Source of the DNA: Bradyrhizobium tropiciagri
GTDB taxonomy: Bacteria > Pseudomonadota > Alphaproteobacteria > Rhizobiales > Xanthobacteraceae
Assembly: GCF_018130505.1 (NCBI RefSeq)
Contig: NZ_JAFCKH010000006.1
Coordinates: forward strand, 310,001-374,000
Reading direction: 5' to 3'
DNA length: 64,000 nucleotides
Within the stretch, counting starts at the first letter, position 1. Each line of letters opens with the position of its first letter. Below, piece after piece: positions 34,799 to 44,720 of the stretch. Made by a program: the position numbers and the translations under genes. The notes under the pieces were generated by a model. It was given only the letters and a program-made list of their open reading frames with translations, did no database searches and was not told where the DNA came from.

Positions 34799-36481
34799 TT
34801 AGGCGGCGTCGGCGCGCAGGTTGCGGAAGAACTGCTCGACCTCGCGCGACAGCGTGTCGGCGGTCGCGGTCAGGTCGCTCGATGCCGTGAGCACCGATTC
34901 CGCCGCCTGGCTGGTCTGGCCCATGTCGTCGCGCAGCGAGCCGATGTTGTCGACCAGGGTCTGGTTGCCCTGCGCGGCGAGCTGGGCGTTGACGGAGATC
35001 TCGCGGGTGGCGGCGTCCTGCTCGCCGATCGCGCTGGCGATGTTGGCGGTGACGCTGCTGATCTCGCGCACGGCCTGGCCGATCTCGCGCACGGCGGCGA
35101 CGGAGTTGCGGGTCGAGGCCTGGATCAGGGCGACATTCTCGCCGATCTCGGCGGTCGCCTTGGCGGTCTGTCCGGCCAGCGCCTTGACCTCATGCGCGAC
35201 GACGGCAAAGCCGCGGCCGGCTTCGCCGGCGCGGGCCGCCTCGATGGTGGCGTTCAGCGCCAGCAGGTTGGTCTGCTCGGCGATCGCCTGGATCAGGTTC
35301 AGCACGCCGTCGATGCGCTGGGTGGTGGCCGCAAGGCTCTCGATCTCGTTGATCGACCGGTCGGTGCGCGCACCGGCCTGGTCGACCGCGCCGGAGGACT
35401 GCTTGACCTGGCGGCCGATCTCCTGGACCGAGGCGGAAAGCTCTTCCGCCGCGCCCGCAACCGCTGAGACGTTGCTCGACGCCTGCTCGGTCGCGCTCGC
35501 CGCGGTCACCGCACGGCCGCTCGCATTGGCCGAGACGCTCGCGATGGTCTGCGCGGTCTGGCGCATCGTGGCCGCGTTGTCGTGGACTGCGCGCAGCACC
35601 GACCCGATCGTGCCGCGGAACGCCTCGACCGAGGTCTCGATCTGCCGACCGCGGGCATCGCGCGCCTCGGAATCCTGCACGACCTGCGCGTTGAGGCTGC
35701 GGTTGCGGTCCATCGCGTCCTGGAACACCTTGATGGCGCGGGCGAGGGCGCCGATCTCGTCGCCGCGGCCGGTATGCGGAACCTCGACATGGTCGTCGCC
35801 GTCGGCGACGCGCTTGATGGTCGCGGTGATCTGCGACAGCGGCCGGGCGACGGAGCGGGCGATGATCAGCACGCCGAGCACCACCGCGATCAGCGCGGCC
35901 GCGCCGAGGCCGGTCAAAATCAGCGCCATCGTGCGATTGGCGTCGGTGCGCAGCGCCAGCTGCTTGCTGCGCTCGGCATAGACCTTCGACAGCGCCTCGA
36001 GGTCCTTGTTCAGGGCGGTACGGACGTCGCGGTTGGCGTCGTTGTCGCCCCATTCGCGCCCGGCGGCGGCGTCGATCTCGATGCCGCGGCGCACCAGCTC
36101 CTTGCGGAACTCGATGAACTTCTCGATGCGCTTCTTGAACGTCGCGAACTGCTCGGCATCGTCGGCCTGGACCAGCGTCTCCCAGTTCCTGACCACGTCG
36201 AGGATGCGGTCGTTGAGCCTCAGGAGGCCTTCGCCATACTTCTTCACGGCCGCCTGTTCGGTCGACATGTAGATGCCGCGGGATTCCATCACGACCGCGT
36301 AGACCAGCGAGTTGACCCGCTCGACATTGAGGGCGGCGCGGCTTGCGAGGTCGACGGCTTCGGTCAGTTCGGCGTTCCGCCGCGCGCTATACTCGGACAG
36401 CACGGTGATCGCCGCGGTCAGCAGCGCGATGAGGGCGAACGTCGAATACAATCTGGCGGCGAGCGAGAATCGGGATGCCAT
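34799..36481 (-). CDS. Methyl-accepting chemotaxis protein
   Basis: A 560 aa chemoreceptor from the ATG complementary to 36479-36481, which follows AAGG at good spacing; an alternative start at 36526 adds 15 residues. Membrane segments at ~11-29 and ~184-208 flank a helical periplasmic domain (4-helix type, ~30-180). A HAMP domain ([20 protein letters not shown]) and a cytoplasmic signalling domain with the highly conserved [20 protein letters not shown] hairpin tip follow. The sensed ligand is unknown. It converges with the transglutaminase operon and diverges from eutB. Confidence 0.92.
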   Translation of the reverse strand: MASRFSLAARLYSTFALIALLTAAITVLSEYSARRNAELTEAVDLASRAALNVERVNSLVYAVVMESRGIYMSTEQAAVKKYGEGLLRLNDRILDVVRNWETLVQADDAEQFATFKKRIEKFIEFRKELVRRGIEIDAAAGREWGDNDANRDVRTALNKDLEALSKVYAERSKQLALRTDANRTMALILTGLGAAALIAVVLGVLIIARSVARPLSQITATIKRVADGDDHVEVPHTGRGDEIGALARAIKVFQDAMDRNRSLNAQVVQDSEARDARGRQIETSVEAFRGTIGSVLRAVHDNAATMRQTAQTIASVSANASGRAVTAASATEQASSNVSAVAGAAEELSASVQEIGRQVKQSSGAVDQAGARTDRSINEIESLAATTQRIDGVLNLIQAIAEQTNLLALNATIEAARAGEAGRGFAVVAHEVKALAGQTAKATAEIGENVALIQASTRNSVAAVREIGQAVREISSVTANIASAIGEQDAATREISVNAQLAAQGNQTLVDNIGSLRDDMGQTSQAAESVLTASSDLTATADTLSREVEQFFRNLRADAA

Positions 36482-36818
36482 CGGGGGCCTTGAAAATGAG
36501 TCGGGTGATGTAATGGGGGTCGGCATATTGAGGGCACTCCAAGAGGCCGGGGAGCACCTACGGCCGATTACGGAAGATGCAAAAGGTTTATGGAGAATTT
36601 CTTAATGCGCGAGGTTGTCGCCGCTGCAACTTCCGAAATTTGCCGAATTTCGTCAGACCTTTGTCGGCACAAACTCGGCTCGCCGGGCGGCCGCCGGAGT
36701 TCGGGTCGCCCCAGCGCCGGCACGAGGGCGAACGCGCGAACATACAGTTGGCGCGGCGTCCGCAAAGAAGTGCTAGTCTCGACAGACGCGCCCCTGCCCA
36801 TACGATCCGAACGTTCCC

Positions 36819-38240
36819 ATGGTCTATCGCCACACTGTCGATGCCACCAGCTACGTTTTTGACGGCCTGCGCGACCTGCTCGCCAAGGCGAGTCCGCCGC
36901 GTTCCGGCGACCGTCTGGCCGGCATTGCCGCCGCCAGCGCCGAGGAGATGATCGCCGCGCGGATGGCGCTGGCCGATGTTCCGCTCAAGCAGTTCCTCGA
37001 CGAGCAGGTGATCCCTTACGAGGACGACGAGGTCACCCGCCTGATCCTCGACAGCCATGATGTGGCGGGATTCGTGCCGCTGTCCTCGCTCACCGTCGGC
37101 GGCCTCCGCGACTGGCTCCTGTCGGACGTTGCCACCAGCGAGAGCTTGCGCAAGATCTCGCGCGGCGTCACGCCGGAGATGGTCGCCGCGGTGTCCAAGC
37201 TGATGCGCAACCAGGACCTGATCCTGGCTGCCAGGAAGTGCGAGGTGACGGCCCGCTTCCGCAACACCATCGGCCTGCGCGGACGGATGAGCACGCGGCT
37301 GCAACCCAACCATCCGTTCGACGATGCCAAGGGCATCACCGCCTCGATCCTCGACGGGCTGCTGCTCGGATCGGGCGATGCCTGTATCGGCATCAATCCG
37401 GCGAGCGACGATCCCAACGTGATCGCGACCCTGCTGCGGCTGCTCGACGATGTCATCACGCGGCTGCAGATTCCGACGCAGGGCTGCGTGCTCACCCACG
37501 TCACGACCACACTCGGCCTGATCGGGCAGGGGCTGCCGGTCGATCTCGTGTTCCAGTCGATCGCCGGCACCGAGGCGGCGAACCGCAGCTTCGGCGTCGA
37601 CCTTTCATTGTTGCGCGAGGCGCGCGAGGCCGGGCTGTCGCTGCGCCGTGGCACGGTCGGTGACAACGTGATGTATTTCGAGACCGGGCAGGGCTCGGCG
37701 CTGTCGGCCAACGCCCATCACCAGGTCGATCAGCAGACCTGCGAGGCCCGCGCCTATGCGGTGGCCCGCGCGTTCGATCCGCTGCTGGTCAACAGCGTGG
37801 TCGGCTTCATCGGTCCGGAATATCTCTACGACGGCAAGGAAATCATCCGCGCCGGGCTCGAGGATCATTTCTGCGGCAAGCTGCTCGGCCTGCCGATCGG
37901 CGTCGACATCTGCTACACCAATCACGCCGAGGCCGACCAGGACGACATGGACACGCTGCTGACGCTGCTCGCGGCAGCCGGCGCCAACTTCATCATGGGC
38001 GTACCGGGCGCCGATGACGTTATGTTGAACTATCAGTCGACATCGTTTCACGACGCGCTCTATGTCCGCGACCTGTTCGGCCTGAAGCGGGCGCCCGAAT
38101 TCGACGACTGGCTGACGCGCTCGGGGCTGGCCGGGCGGGATTTCCGCCCTGTCGCCGATGCAGAGCGGCTGCCCGAATTTGCATCCAGGCTGCTGGTCTC
38201 CGGCAGCAACGAGAACATGGCAACCATCTCGTCGTTGTGA
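36819..38240 (+). CDS. eutB: Ethanolamine ammonia-lyase large subunit (EutB)
   Basis: A 473 aa protein with the EutB TIM-barrel, showing LQPNHPFDDAKGITASILDG, GDACIGINPASDDP and GVDICYTNHAEADQDDMD. It binds ethanolamine and, with EutC, adenosylcobalamin, producing acetaldehyde and ammonia. The ATG at 36819 opens a family-typical N-terminus (YRHTVDATSYVFDGLRDLLA). No microcompartment, eutA reactivase or eutR regulator is nearby. Unusually, the small subunit gene is separated from it by hpnP. Confidence 0.93.
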   Translation: MVYRHTVDATSYVFDGLRDLLAKASPPRSGDRLAGIAAASAEEMIAARMALADVPLKQFLDEQVIPYEDDEVTRLILDSHDVAGFVPLSSLTVGGLRDWLLSDVATSESLRKISRGVTPEMVAAVSKLMRNQDLILAARKCEVTARFRNTIGLRGRMSTRLQPNHPFDDAKGITASILDGLLLGSGDACIGINPASDDPNVIATLLRLLDDVITRLQIPTQGCVLTHVTTTLGLIGQGLPVDLVFQSIAGTEAANRSFGVDLSLLREAREAGLSLRRGTVGDNVMYFETGQGSALSANAHHQVDQQTCEARAYAVARAFDPLLVNSVVGFIGPEYLYDGKEIIRAGLEDHFCGKLLGLPIGVDICYTNHAEADQDDMDTLLTLLAAAGANFIMGVPGADDVMLNYQSTSFHDALYVRDLFGLKRAPEFDDWLTRSGLAGRDFRPVADAERLPEFASRLLVSGSNENMATISSL

Positions 38241-38325
38241 CGTTAAGTGGTGCCATAATCTCGAAGAATTTCTGGCCCAGCGTTCCGCGCCGTGGTTAGA
38301 TTTGATGGTGCTTCAGGGGCGTTTG

Positions 38326-39912
38326 ATGAGAGTTCAAGGTATTGAAACGGTCCGGCGGATCCTCTGCGTGTTTCCGCGCTACACGTCGTCCTTTGGCACC
38401 TTCGAGCACGCCTATCCGCTGACCGACGGCGTCAAGGCGTTCATGCCTCCGCAGGGACTGTTGCTGATCGCTGCCTATCTGCCCGAGACCTGGCAGGTCC
38501 GCTTCATCGACGAAAACCTGCGTCCGGCGACATTGGCGGATTTCGAGTGGGCGGACGCGGTGTTCGTCAGTGGTATGCATATCCAGCGCCAGCAGATGAA
38601 CGACATCTGCCACCGCGCCCATGACCATGACCTTCCGGTCGCGATCGGCGGCCCGTCGGTCAGCGCCTGCCCGGACTACTACCCCTCATTCGACTACCTT
38701 CATGTCGGCGAGCTCGGCGACGCCACCAACGCACTGCTCAGGCGGCTGGCGGAGGACGTCACCCGTCCGCCTGAGCAGGTTGTGTTCAAGACTCTCGACC
38801 GGCTGCCGATGACCGATTTCCCGCTGCCGGCCTACGAGCTCGCCGAGACCAAGAAGTATTTCCTCGGCAGCATCCAGTTCTCCTCCGGCTGCCCCTATCA
38901 GTGCGAGTTCTGTGACATCCCCGGCCTCTATGGCCGCAACCCGCGGCTGAAGTCGCCGCAGCAGATCATCGCCGAGCTCGACAAGCTGCGCGCCTGCGGC
39001 ATGACCGACACGGTCTATTTCGTCGACGACAATTTCATCGGCAACCGCAAGGCCGCCGTCGATCTGCTGCCGCATCTGATCGAGTGGCAGAAGCGGACCG
39101 GCTATGTCACGCGCCTTGCCTGCGAGGCAACGCTCAACATCGCCAAGCGTCCCGAGATCCTGGAGAAGATGCGCGAGGCCTTCTTCGTCACCATCTTCGT
39201 CGGCATCGAGACGCCCGATCCCGACGCGTTGAAGGCGATGCACAAGGATCAGAACATGATGGTTCCGATCCTGGAGGGCGTGCGCACCATCAATTCCTAC
39301 GGCATGGAGGTGGTCTCCGGCATCATCATGGGGCTCGATACCGACAAGCCCGAGACCGGCGACGCGCTGCTGTCCTTCGTCGACGAGTCGCGGATTCCGC
39401 TGCTCACCATCAATCTGCTGCAGGCGCTGCCGAAGACGCCGCTGTGGGACCGCCTGGAAAAGGCCGGGCGGCTGATCGACGACGAGAGCCGCGATTCCAA
39501 CGTGCAATTCCTGCTGCCCTATGAGGACGTGGTCAGCTCCTGGCGCAAATGCATGGAGATCGCCTACGAGCCGGCGAAGCTGTTCGCGCGCTACCAGCAT
39601 CAATGCGACTATACTTACGCCAATCGTATCAAGGTGCCGGTCAGCCCGGAGATGAAGACCTGGGCCAACATCCGGCGCGGCCTGATCATGCTACGCAACA
39701 TCTTCTGGAAGGTCGGCGTGCTCGGCGACTACAGGCGCGTGTTCTGGAAGTTCGCGCTCGGGCGGTTGAAGCGCGGCGACCTCGAGGGCCTGATCGGGGC
39801 GACGCTGGTCGCGCATCATCTGATCACCTTCGCGCGCGCAGCCTCCAGTGGCCGGCAGAATGCGTCGAACTATTCGCTGCGGCTGCGCGAGGCGTCGGTG
39901 CCCGCCGAATAG
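38326..39912 (+). CDS. hpnP: HpnP, hopanoid C-2 methylase (B12-binding radical SAM)
   Basis: A 528 aa B12-binding-domain radical SAM protein. Its N-terminus [20 protein letters not shown] and following cobalamin-binding region (~20-150) precede the [4Fe-4S] motif C189-x3-C193-x2-C196 (CPYQCEFC). A ~200-residue C-terminal DUF4070-type region follows. It methylates hopanoids at C-2, giving the 2-methylhopanoids used as geological biomarkers. The ATG at 38326 follows AGGGGC at 7 nt; a second ATG at 38305 is weaker. It starts 85 bp after eutB stops and ends 4 bp before eutC starts. Confidence 0.9.
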   Translation: MRVQGIETVRRILCVFPRYTSSFGTFEHAYPLTDGVKAFMPPQGLLLIAAYLPETWQVRFIDENLRPATLADFEWADAVFVSGMHIQRQQMNDICHRAHDHDLPVAIGGPSVSACPDYYPSFDYLHVGELGDATNALLRRLAEDVTRPPEQVVFKTLDRLPMTDFPLPAYELAETKKYFLGSIQFSSGCPYQCEFCDIPGLYGRNPRLKSPQQIIAELDKLRACGMTDTVYFVDDNFIGNRKAAVDLLPHLIEWQKRTGYVTRLACEATLNIAKRPEILEKMREAFFVTIFVGIETPDPDALKAMHKDQNMMVPILEGVRTINSYGMEVVSGIIMGLDTDKPETGDALLSFVDESRIPLLTINLLQALPKTPLWDRLEKAGRLIDDESRDSNVQFLLPYEDVVSSWRKCMEIAYEPAKLFARYQHQCDYTYANRIKVPVSPEMKTWANIRRGLIMLRNIFWKVGVLGDYRRVFWKFALGRLKRGDLEGLIGATLVAHHLITFARAASSGRQNASNYSLRLREASVPAE

Positions 39913-39916
39913 CCGC

Positions 39917-40717
39917 ATGTCGAAGCCGCCGTCACGACCATCATCGTCCCCATCCATCACCGATCTGCGCGCGCTGACGCCGGCGCGGGTCGGGCTTGGC
40001 CGCGCCGGCGCCAGCCTGCCGACCGAGGCGTTGCTGTCGTTCACCCTCGACCACGCGCGCGCCCGCGACGCCGTTCGCGCCAGCTTCGACGTTGCCGGGA
40101 TCACCGCGGGTCTCGGTAGTCTCGGCATCACGCCGATCGAGGTGGCGAGCCAGGCGGGCAACCGGCGCGACTATCTGCGCCGGCCCGATCTCGGGCGGAT
40201 GCTCGATCAGCCATCCCGGCGAACGCTCGAGGCCAGCGGCATCACCGCGTGCTCCTGCGCGATCGTGATCGGCGACGGCCTCTCCCCCGCGGCGGTCAAT
40301 CTCCATGCCGTCGGCCTGCTCCGGGACCTGCTGCCCCGGCTCGCCGCCGACAACATCGAGCCGGGTCCGGCGATCGTCGCATCCGGAGCGCGCGTCGCGC
40401 TCGGGGACGAGATCGGCGCCATCATCGGCGCGCGCATGCTGGTGATGCTGATCGGCGAGCGGCCCGGCCTCTCGGCGCCCGACAGCCTCGGCGCCTACCT
40501 GACCTTCGCGCCGCGGATCGGCCTCACCGACGCCGAGCGCAACTGCGTCTCCAACATCCACCGCGCCGGCCTGAGCTACGCGGAGGCCGCGTTCAGGATC
40601 TCCTGGCTTGTGCGTGAGGGCCTGGCACGCCAGATCACCGGGGTCGCACTGAAGGATGAGAGCGGCGGTGGATTGTCCCGAAATGCGCTACCCGGGTGTG
40701 ACAAATCAGCTACGTAA
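39917..40717 (+). CDS. eutC: Ethanolamine ammonia-lyase small subunit (EutC)
   Basis: A 266 aa EutC. It has [35 protein letters not shown], and the cobalamin-region [18 protein letters not shown] with [20 protein letters not shown]. The first ~13 residues are Ser/Pro-rich and probably unstructured. It forms the active alpha6beta6 enzyme with EutB, encoded 1.7 kb upstream. The ATG at 39917 lies 4 bp after the hpnP stop, so hpnP and eutC are co-translated. Confidence 0.93.
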   Translation: MSKPPSRPSSSPSITDLRALTPARVGLGRAGASLPTEALLSFTLDHARARDAVRASFDVAGITAGLGSLGITPIEVASQAGNRRDYLRRPDLGRMLDQPSRRTLEASGITACSCAIVIGDGLSPAAVNLHAVGLLRDLLPRLAADNIEPGPAIVASGARVALGDEIGAIIGARMLVMLIGERPGLSAPDSLGAYLTFAPRIGLTDAERNCVSNIHRAGLSYAEAAFRISWLVREGLARQITGVALKDESGGGLSRNALPGCDKSAT

Positions 40718-40913
40718 TCACGGTTTTCGCCGGTTCCCTGCCGATTCGGTGTGGCTCTCGCGCTTGCGAGCAAGGGGGCGGGACTGTAAAACCGGCGCCG
40801 GTCAATATTCGCGTGTTTTCAAGGACTAGCGCCGATCAGCTGCGCTCATAAGCCGCATTCGCGCCGCAGGACCCAGCGAAACAGTTTGAGCCGACTTCAG
40901 AACTGGACAAGGC

Positions 40914-43298
40914 ATGCTCGAAAAGAATTCCGAAAGTCAGGTCCACGTCGAGAAGGTCGAAGAGCCACGCTCGGGACCCAGCATCGCATTCGGGATCGAG
41001 CGGCTCGGCCTGATTCCGATGCGGGCGCCGATCCTGTCCTGCATCATCCTCGTCGTGCTCTTGATCGGCGCCGTATTCGGCGTCCACCGGATCAAGATCG
41101 ACGACTCGCTGTCACAGCTCTTTCGCTCCGAGTCCAAGGACTACAAGCAGTATGAGGCGGTGACCAAGCGCTTCCCGGCGACCGAGTTCGACGTCCTCGT
41201 CGTGGTCGAAGGCAAGACGCTGCTGGCGCGCGACAATCTCGGGAAGCTGCGCGACATGGTCACCGACCTGCAGCTGGTCGACGGTGTGCGCGGGCTGGTG
41301 TCGTTGTTCTCGGCGCGGCAGGCGCCGGAGAAGGGCAAGCTGCCGGCGGCGCTGTTCCCGAATGAACTGCCCGAAGGCGCGGCCTACGACAAGTTCGTCG
41401 AGACCGTCAAAACCAACGAGATCATCCGCGGCAAGCTATTGTCGGAGGACGGCACGCTGGCGCTGGTTGTGCTGTCGCTCGACCCCGAGGTGGTCGGCAG
41501 CAACAAGCTCACCAAGGTGGTCGCCGATATCAGGAAGGTGATGGCCGACGATCTCTCCGGCAGCGGGCTCAACGCCCAGCTCTCCGGCGTGCCGGTCATG
41601 CAGCTCGAGATCCGCAACGCGGTGGAGCGCGACGGCCTGACCTACAATATCCTCGGCATCCTCGCCGGCTGCATCATCGCCATCATCTTCTTCCGCAAGA
41701 TCTCCTTCATGGTGGCGGCGGCGTTCCCGCCGATGATCGCGATCCTGCTCGCGCTCGGCGGGCTTGGCTGGGCGAATTTCAATCTCAACATGTTCCTCAA
41801 CGTGATGACGCCGCTCATCATGGTGATCAGCTTCTCCGACTCGATGCAGCTGACCTTCGCGGCGCGCGACCGCCTGATCGCGGGCCAGGACAAGTTCACC
41901 GCATTCAAGAATGCCGTGCTGGTGGTCGGCCCGGCCTGCGTGCTGACCCACGGCACCGCCGGAATTTCGTTCATCGCGCTGCAATTCTCGGATTCCGACC
42001 TGATCCGCAAATTCGGCGAGGCGGGGCTCGCGGCCACCATCATCGCGCTGATCGCGGTGCTGTCGCTGGTGCCGGTGTTCGGCATCCTGTTCGTGCGTAA
42101 CGAGCGGATCTTTGCGGTCAAGTTCCAGAGCGCGGACGCCGGCGTGCAGGCGCTGCGTAATTTCTGCTACTGGATCGCGGTGCGCATGGTGAGCCGGCCC
42201 GGGCTGTTCAGCCTGCTGGCGCTGATCGTGGTCGGCGGTCTCGGCATCATCTATGGCAGCCTCGAGCCGCGCTATCGGCTTGCCGACCAGGTGCCGGACA
42301 AGCGGCAGGCGGTCGAGGCGTCGAGCCGTCTCGACGCCAAATTGACCGGCGCCAATCCGGTCGACGTGCTGATCGAATTCCCCAAGGGCCAATCGCTGTA
42401 TTCGCCGGAGACCCTGAAGACGATCGCCGACGTCCATGCGATGGTCGAGGACACTGCCGGCGTCGGCAACGTCTGGTCGCTGGAAACGCTGCGACGCTGG
42501 CTCGCGGAAAAGGCCGGCAGCAACGACGTCGCGACCCTGAAGGAATATGTCGACCTGATCCCCGAGCACCTGGTGCGCCGGTTCATCGACAAGAATCAGG
42601 ATGCGGTCGTGGTGTCGGGGCGCGTCCCGGATGTGGATTCGAGCGAGTTGCTTCCGGTGGTGAACAAGCTCGATCACGCGCTGGACAAGGTGCGCGCCGA
42701 GCATCCCGGATACGAGATCGCGGTTACCGGCCTGTCGGTGATTGCCGCGCGCAACAGCGCCAACATGATCGAGAAACTCAACCACGGCCTCACGATCGAA
42801 TTCCTGCTGGTCGCAGTCTTCATCGGGCTCGCGTTCCGCTCGGTCGTGGTGATGTTCTCCTGCATATTGCCCGGCATCTTCCCGGTGGTGCTGTCAGGCA
42901 CGGTGCTGTGGCTGCTCGGGGAGGGGCTGCAGTTCGCCAGCGTGGTGGCGCTGACGGTGTCGTTCGGCCTCGGCCTCAGCGCGACCATCCATTTCCTCAA
43001 CCGTCTGCGGCTGGAGACCAAGCCCGGCGTCACGCCGGAGCTCGCGGTGGAGCGCGCCACCGTGCTGGTCGGGCCTGCGCTGATTCTGACCACGGTGGTG
43101 CTGGCCTGCGGCCTCGTCGTCACCGTGTTCTCCGACCTGCCGTCGCTGCGTCTGTTCGGCTGGCTCAGCGCATTCTCGATGGTGGCTGCGCTGGTCGCGG
43201 ACCTCTTTATCCTGCGGCCGACCTCGATGTTCCTGATCAACCTGTCGCAGAGGCTTCGCGGCAAGGCTGGGCAGCCGGCGCCGATCGAAAAGGCCTGA
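40914..43298 (+). CDS. RND/MMPL-family transporter (HpnN-like), linked to hpnP-eutC
   Basis: A 794 aa protein with about 12 membrane segments. The first lies near residues 35-57, and two clusters of five to six follow separate periplasmic loops, as in MMPL/RND sterol-sensing-like exporters. It resembles HpnN (53199-55814), including the late AATIHFLNRLRLE-type segment (here SATIHFLNRLRLETK). HpnN moves hopanoids from inner to outer membrane, so this could be a second hopanoid transporter serving 2-methylhopanoids. That link is inferred from similarity and its place 196 bp downstream of eutC. A strong terminator follows. Confidence 0.82.
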   Translation: MLEKNSESQVHVEKVEEPRSGPSIAFGIERLGLIPMRAPILSCIILVVLLIGAVFGVHRIKIDDSLSQLFRSESKDYKQYEAVTKRFPATEFDVLVVVEGKTLLARDNLGKLRDMVTDLQLVDGVRGLVSLFSARQAPEKGKLPAALFPNELPEGAAYDKFVETVKTNEIIRGKLLSEDGTLALVVLSLDPEVVGSNKLTKVVADIRKVMADDLSGSGLNAQLSGVPVMQLEIRNAVERDGLTYNILGILAGCIIAIIFFRKISFMVAAAFPPMIAILLALGGLGWANFNLNMFLNVMTPLIMVISFSDSMQLTFAARDRLIAGQDKFTAFKNAVLVVGPACVLTHGTAGISFIALQFSDSDLIRKFGEAGLAATIIALIAVLSLVPVFGILFVRNERIFAVKFQSADAGVQALRNFCYWIAVRMVSRPGLFSLLALIVVGGLGIIYGSLEPRYRLADQVPDKRQAVEASSRLDAKLTGANPVDVLIEFPKGQSLYSPETLKTIADVHAMVEDTAGVGNVWSLETLRRWLAEKAGSNDVATLKEYVDLIPEHLVRRFIDKNQDAVVVSGRVPDVDSSELLPVVNKLDHALDKVRAEHPGYEIAVTGLSVIAARNSANMIEKLNHGLTIEFLLVAVFIGLAFRSVVVMFSCILPGIFPVVLSGTVLWLLGEGLQFASVVALTVSFGLGLSATIHFLNRLRLETKPGVTPELAVERATVLVGPALILTTVVLACGLVVTVFSDLPSLRLFGWLSAFSMVAALVADLFILRPTSMFLINLSQRLRGKAGQPAPIEKA

Positions 43299-43311
43299 TC
43301 GTTCCGGCATG

Positions 43312-43355
43312 CAAAAGGCCCGGTTCCGAATTGTCGGAACCGGGCCTTTTTGTTT
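43312..43355 (+). terminator. Rho-independent terminator after the RND gene
   Basis: A GC-rich hairpin (AAAGGCCCGGTTCCGA and TCGGAACCGGGCCTTT) with a 3-4 nt loop, followed by TTTTGTTT. The symmetrical A/T flanks could stop transcription from both directions, fitting the convergent gene at 43385. Confidence 0.93.
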
Positions 43356-43384
43356 GCCTGCGCGTCAGACCGGAAGCCGAAGCG

Positions 43385-43888
43385 TCAGGTCTTCGTCATC
43401 GTGATGGTGACGCCGCGGATCTCGCCCTTGGAGTCGATCTGCACGACCTGCTTGGAGCCGTTGGTCTGCAGGTTCAGGTTCGCGGCAAAGCCGGCTGCCT
43501 CGACGAACACGTCGATCCGCCCACCGCCCGCGGTGCCCTGCAGATTTCCGAAGATGTTGCGGCTGGCCTCGCTCCAATTGCCGGAGATACGGTCGCCCTG
43601 GCTGGTGACGTCGCTGGTGAGGTCGAATTTGTAGCTGTCGCTGGCGCAATGCAGGGTCTGCTTCAGGTTCATGCCCGACGGAGCGACCTTATAGTCAGCC
43701 TTGCAGCGAATGCGTTCAGTGGTGCCGTTGGACAACGCGACCGTGCCCGAACCGCTCCAGGAGCCGGCAAAACCGGCGAACGGTCCGGCGGATTGCGCGT
43801 GGCCCGCGGAAACCGACAGCATGAGCGCGGCGCCGACGCCGGCAGCCTTCAGGACTTGACCAGAAAGGCTGGAACCAAACAGTTTCAT
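43385..43888 (-). CDS. Conserved secreted hypothetical protein
   Basis: A 167 aa protein with a Sec signal peptide (hydrophobic core ~14-26, likely cleavage at GHAQ near 31). The mature part is beta-rich with two Cys in TERIRCKADYK and KQTLHCASDS, which could pair. I do not recognise a named domain with confidence; the pattern (a small-molecule or lipid-binding, lipocalin-like beta barrel) is a guess. The ATG is complementary to 43886-43888. Codon use matches the neighbours. Confidence 0.75.
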   Translation of the reverse strand: MKLFGSSLSGQVLKAAGVGAALMLSVSAGHAQSAGPFAGFAGSWSGSGTVALSNGTTERIRCKADYKVAPSGMNLKQTLHCASDSYKFDLTSDVTSQGDRISGNWSEASRNIFGNLQGTAGGGRIDVFVEAAGFAANLNLQTNGSKQVVQIDSKGEIRGVTITMTKT

Positions 43889-44293
43889 TGTAACATTCCC
43901 ATCAAAATCAACGCTTCTTTCGCAAGAAAACGTCTCGCCGCATCGAAGGTTTAGTGTCACCGCAGTATGTTAGGTTCAAATGACCGAAATGCATCCCCGG
44001 CGCAGCTTTCGTCATCGAATAGAATCAAACCTCCGGCGCTCCCTGATCGCATGTAGCTTCGCACATGCACTGCCCGCAATCGTCAAAAACGGCAAAGTGA
44101 TGATTCGAATCGTCGTTTTTGATCAATGACTTACATAGGGGTTTACAGCGCCGTAAATTTAGCCGCATTTAGCGGTGCTTGTCAGCGGTCCGTTGCTGCG
44201 TTACGCGGCGTCTGAAATCCCAACAAATCTGTCCCGGTCATGCCGAAGCGCTTTCGGGGTCAGGTTCTCTGCTGTCGGAAATGAAGGAATACG
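43889..44293. other. 405 bp AT-richer intergenic region between divergent secreted-protein genes
   Basis: No convincing gene is present. The stretch is visibly more AT-rich than the surrounding DNA, consistent with promoters for both flanking genes. I see no long inverted repeat and no RNA gene that I can recognise. Confidence 0.6.
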
Positions 44294-44527
44294 ATGCGTA
44301 AATTTGTCCTGGCACTTGCCCTTTTGTCGGTCCCGTTTTCCTCCAGCGTCTTCGCTCAGCAGCAGCGCGGCACGCCCGATGAGCAGAAGGCCTGCACCCG
44401 CGACGTGCAGCGTCACTGCCGCGCCGTGATCGATCAGGGCGACTTCACCATACTCGCCTGCCTGCAGCAGAACCGCGCCAAGATCAGCGCTGCCTGCGAC
44501 CAGGTGCTGAAGACCCACGGCCAGTAA
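44294..44527 (+). CDS. Small secreted four-cysteine protein (Cys-rich repeat type)
   Basis: A 77 aa protein with a signal peptide (cleavage after V19-F20-A21). The mature 56 residues hold C34, C42, C56 and C68, with ACTRDVQRHCRAV and ILACLQQNRAKISAACDQVL. This spacing resembles the cysteine-rich repeat found in Golgi GLG1-like proteins and small bacterial periplasmic proteins. No function is established. It lies 193 bp upstream of hpnC on the same strand. Confidence 0.8.
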   Translation: MRKFVLALALLSVPFSSSVFAQQQRGTPDEQKACTRDVQRHCRAVIDQGDFTILACLQQNRAKISAACDQVLKTHGQ

Positions 44528-44720
44528 GGCCCGCAGGCCTTAACAAGACCGCCGCAAAGCCCGCGCTCGGCATCTGCCGGCCGCGGGCCGGCTATGCTGG
44601 CGGTCACAGTTAGCATTGGTTTTGGGAGCGTATTCCCCTATATGGGGCTCGCAAATCCCCGCACGCGCCTGACGGGCCCCGCCTGCACCGTGCCATGACC
44701 AATGTAGCCCCAAATCTCCG

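Noticed and set aside
36527-36818. Cobalamin riboswitch upstream of eutB
   Set aside because: The B12-dependent cluster made this worth checking, but no B12-box-like conserved core or suitable stem pattern was seen.
38241-38325. EcfG-type general stress promoter upstream of hpnP
   Set aside because: Such a promoter is known for hpnP in Rhodopseudomonas, but I found no GGAAC-N(16-19)-CGTT pair in this gap; transcription may start upstream of eutB instead.
44525-44542. Terminator after the four-cysteine protein gene
   Set aside because: A 7 bp perfect hairpin (TAAGGCC/GGCCTTA) is present, but it is short and no T-tract follows.
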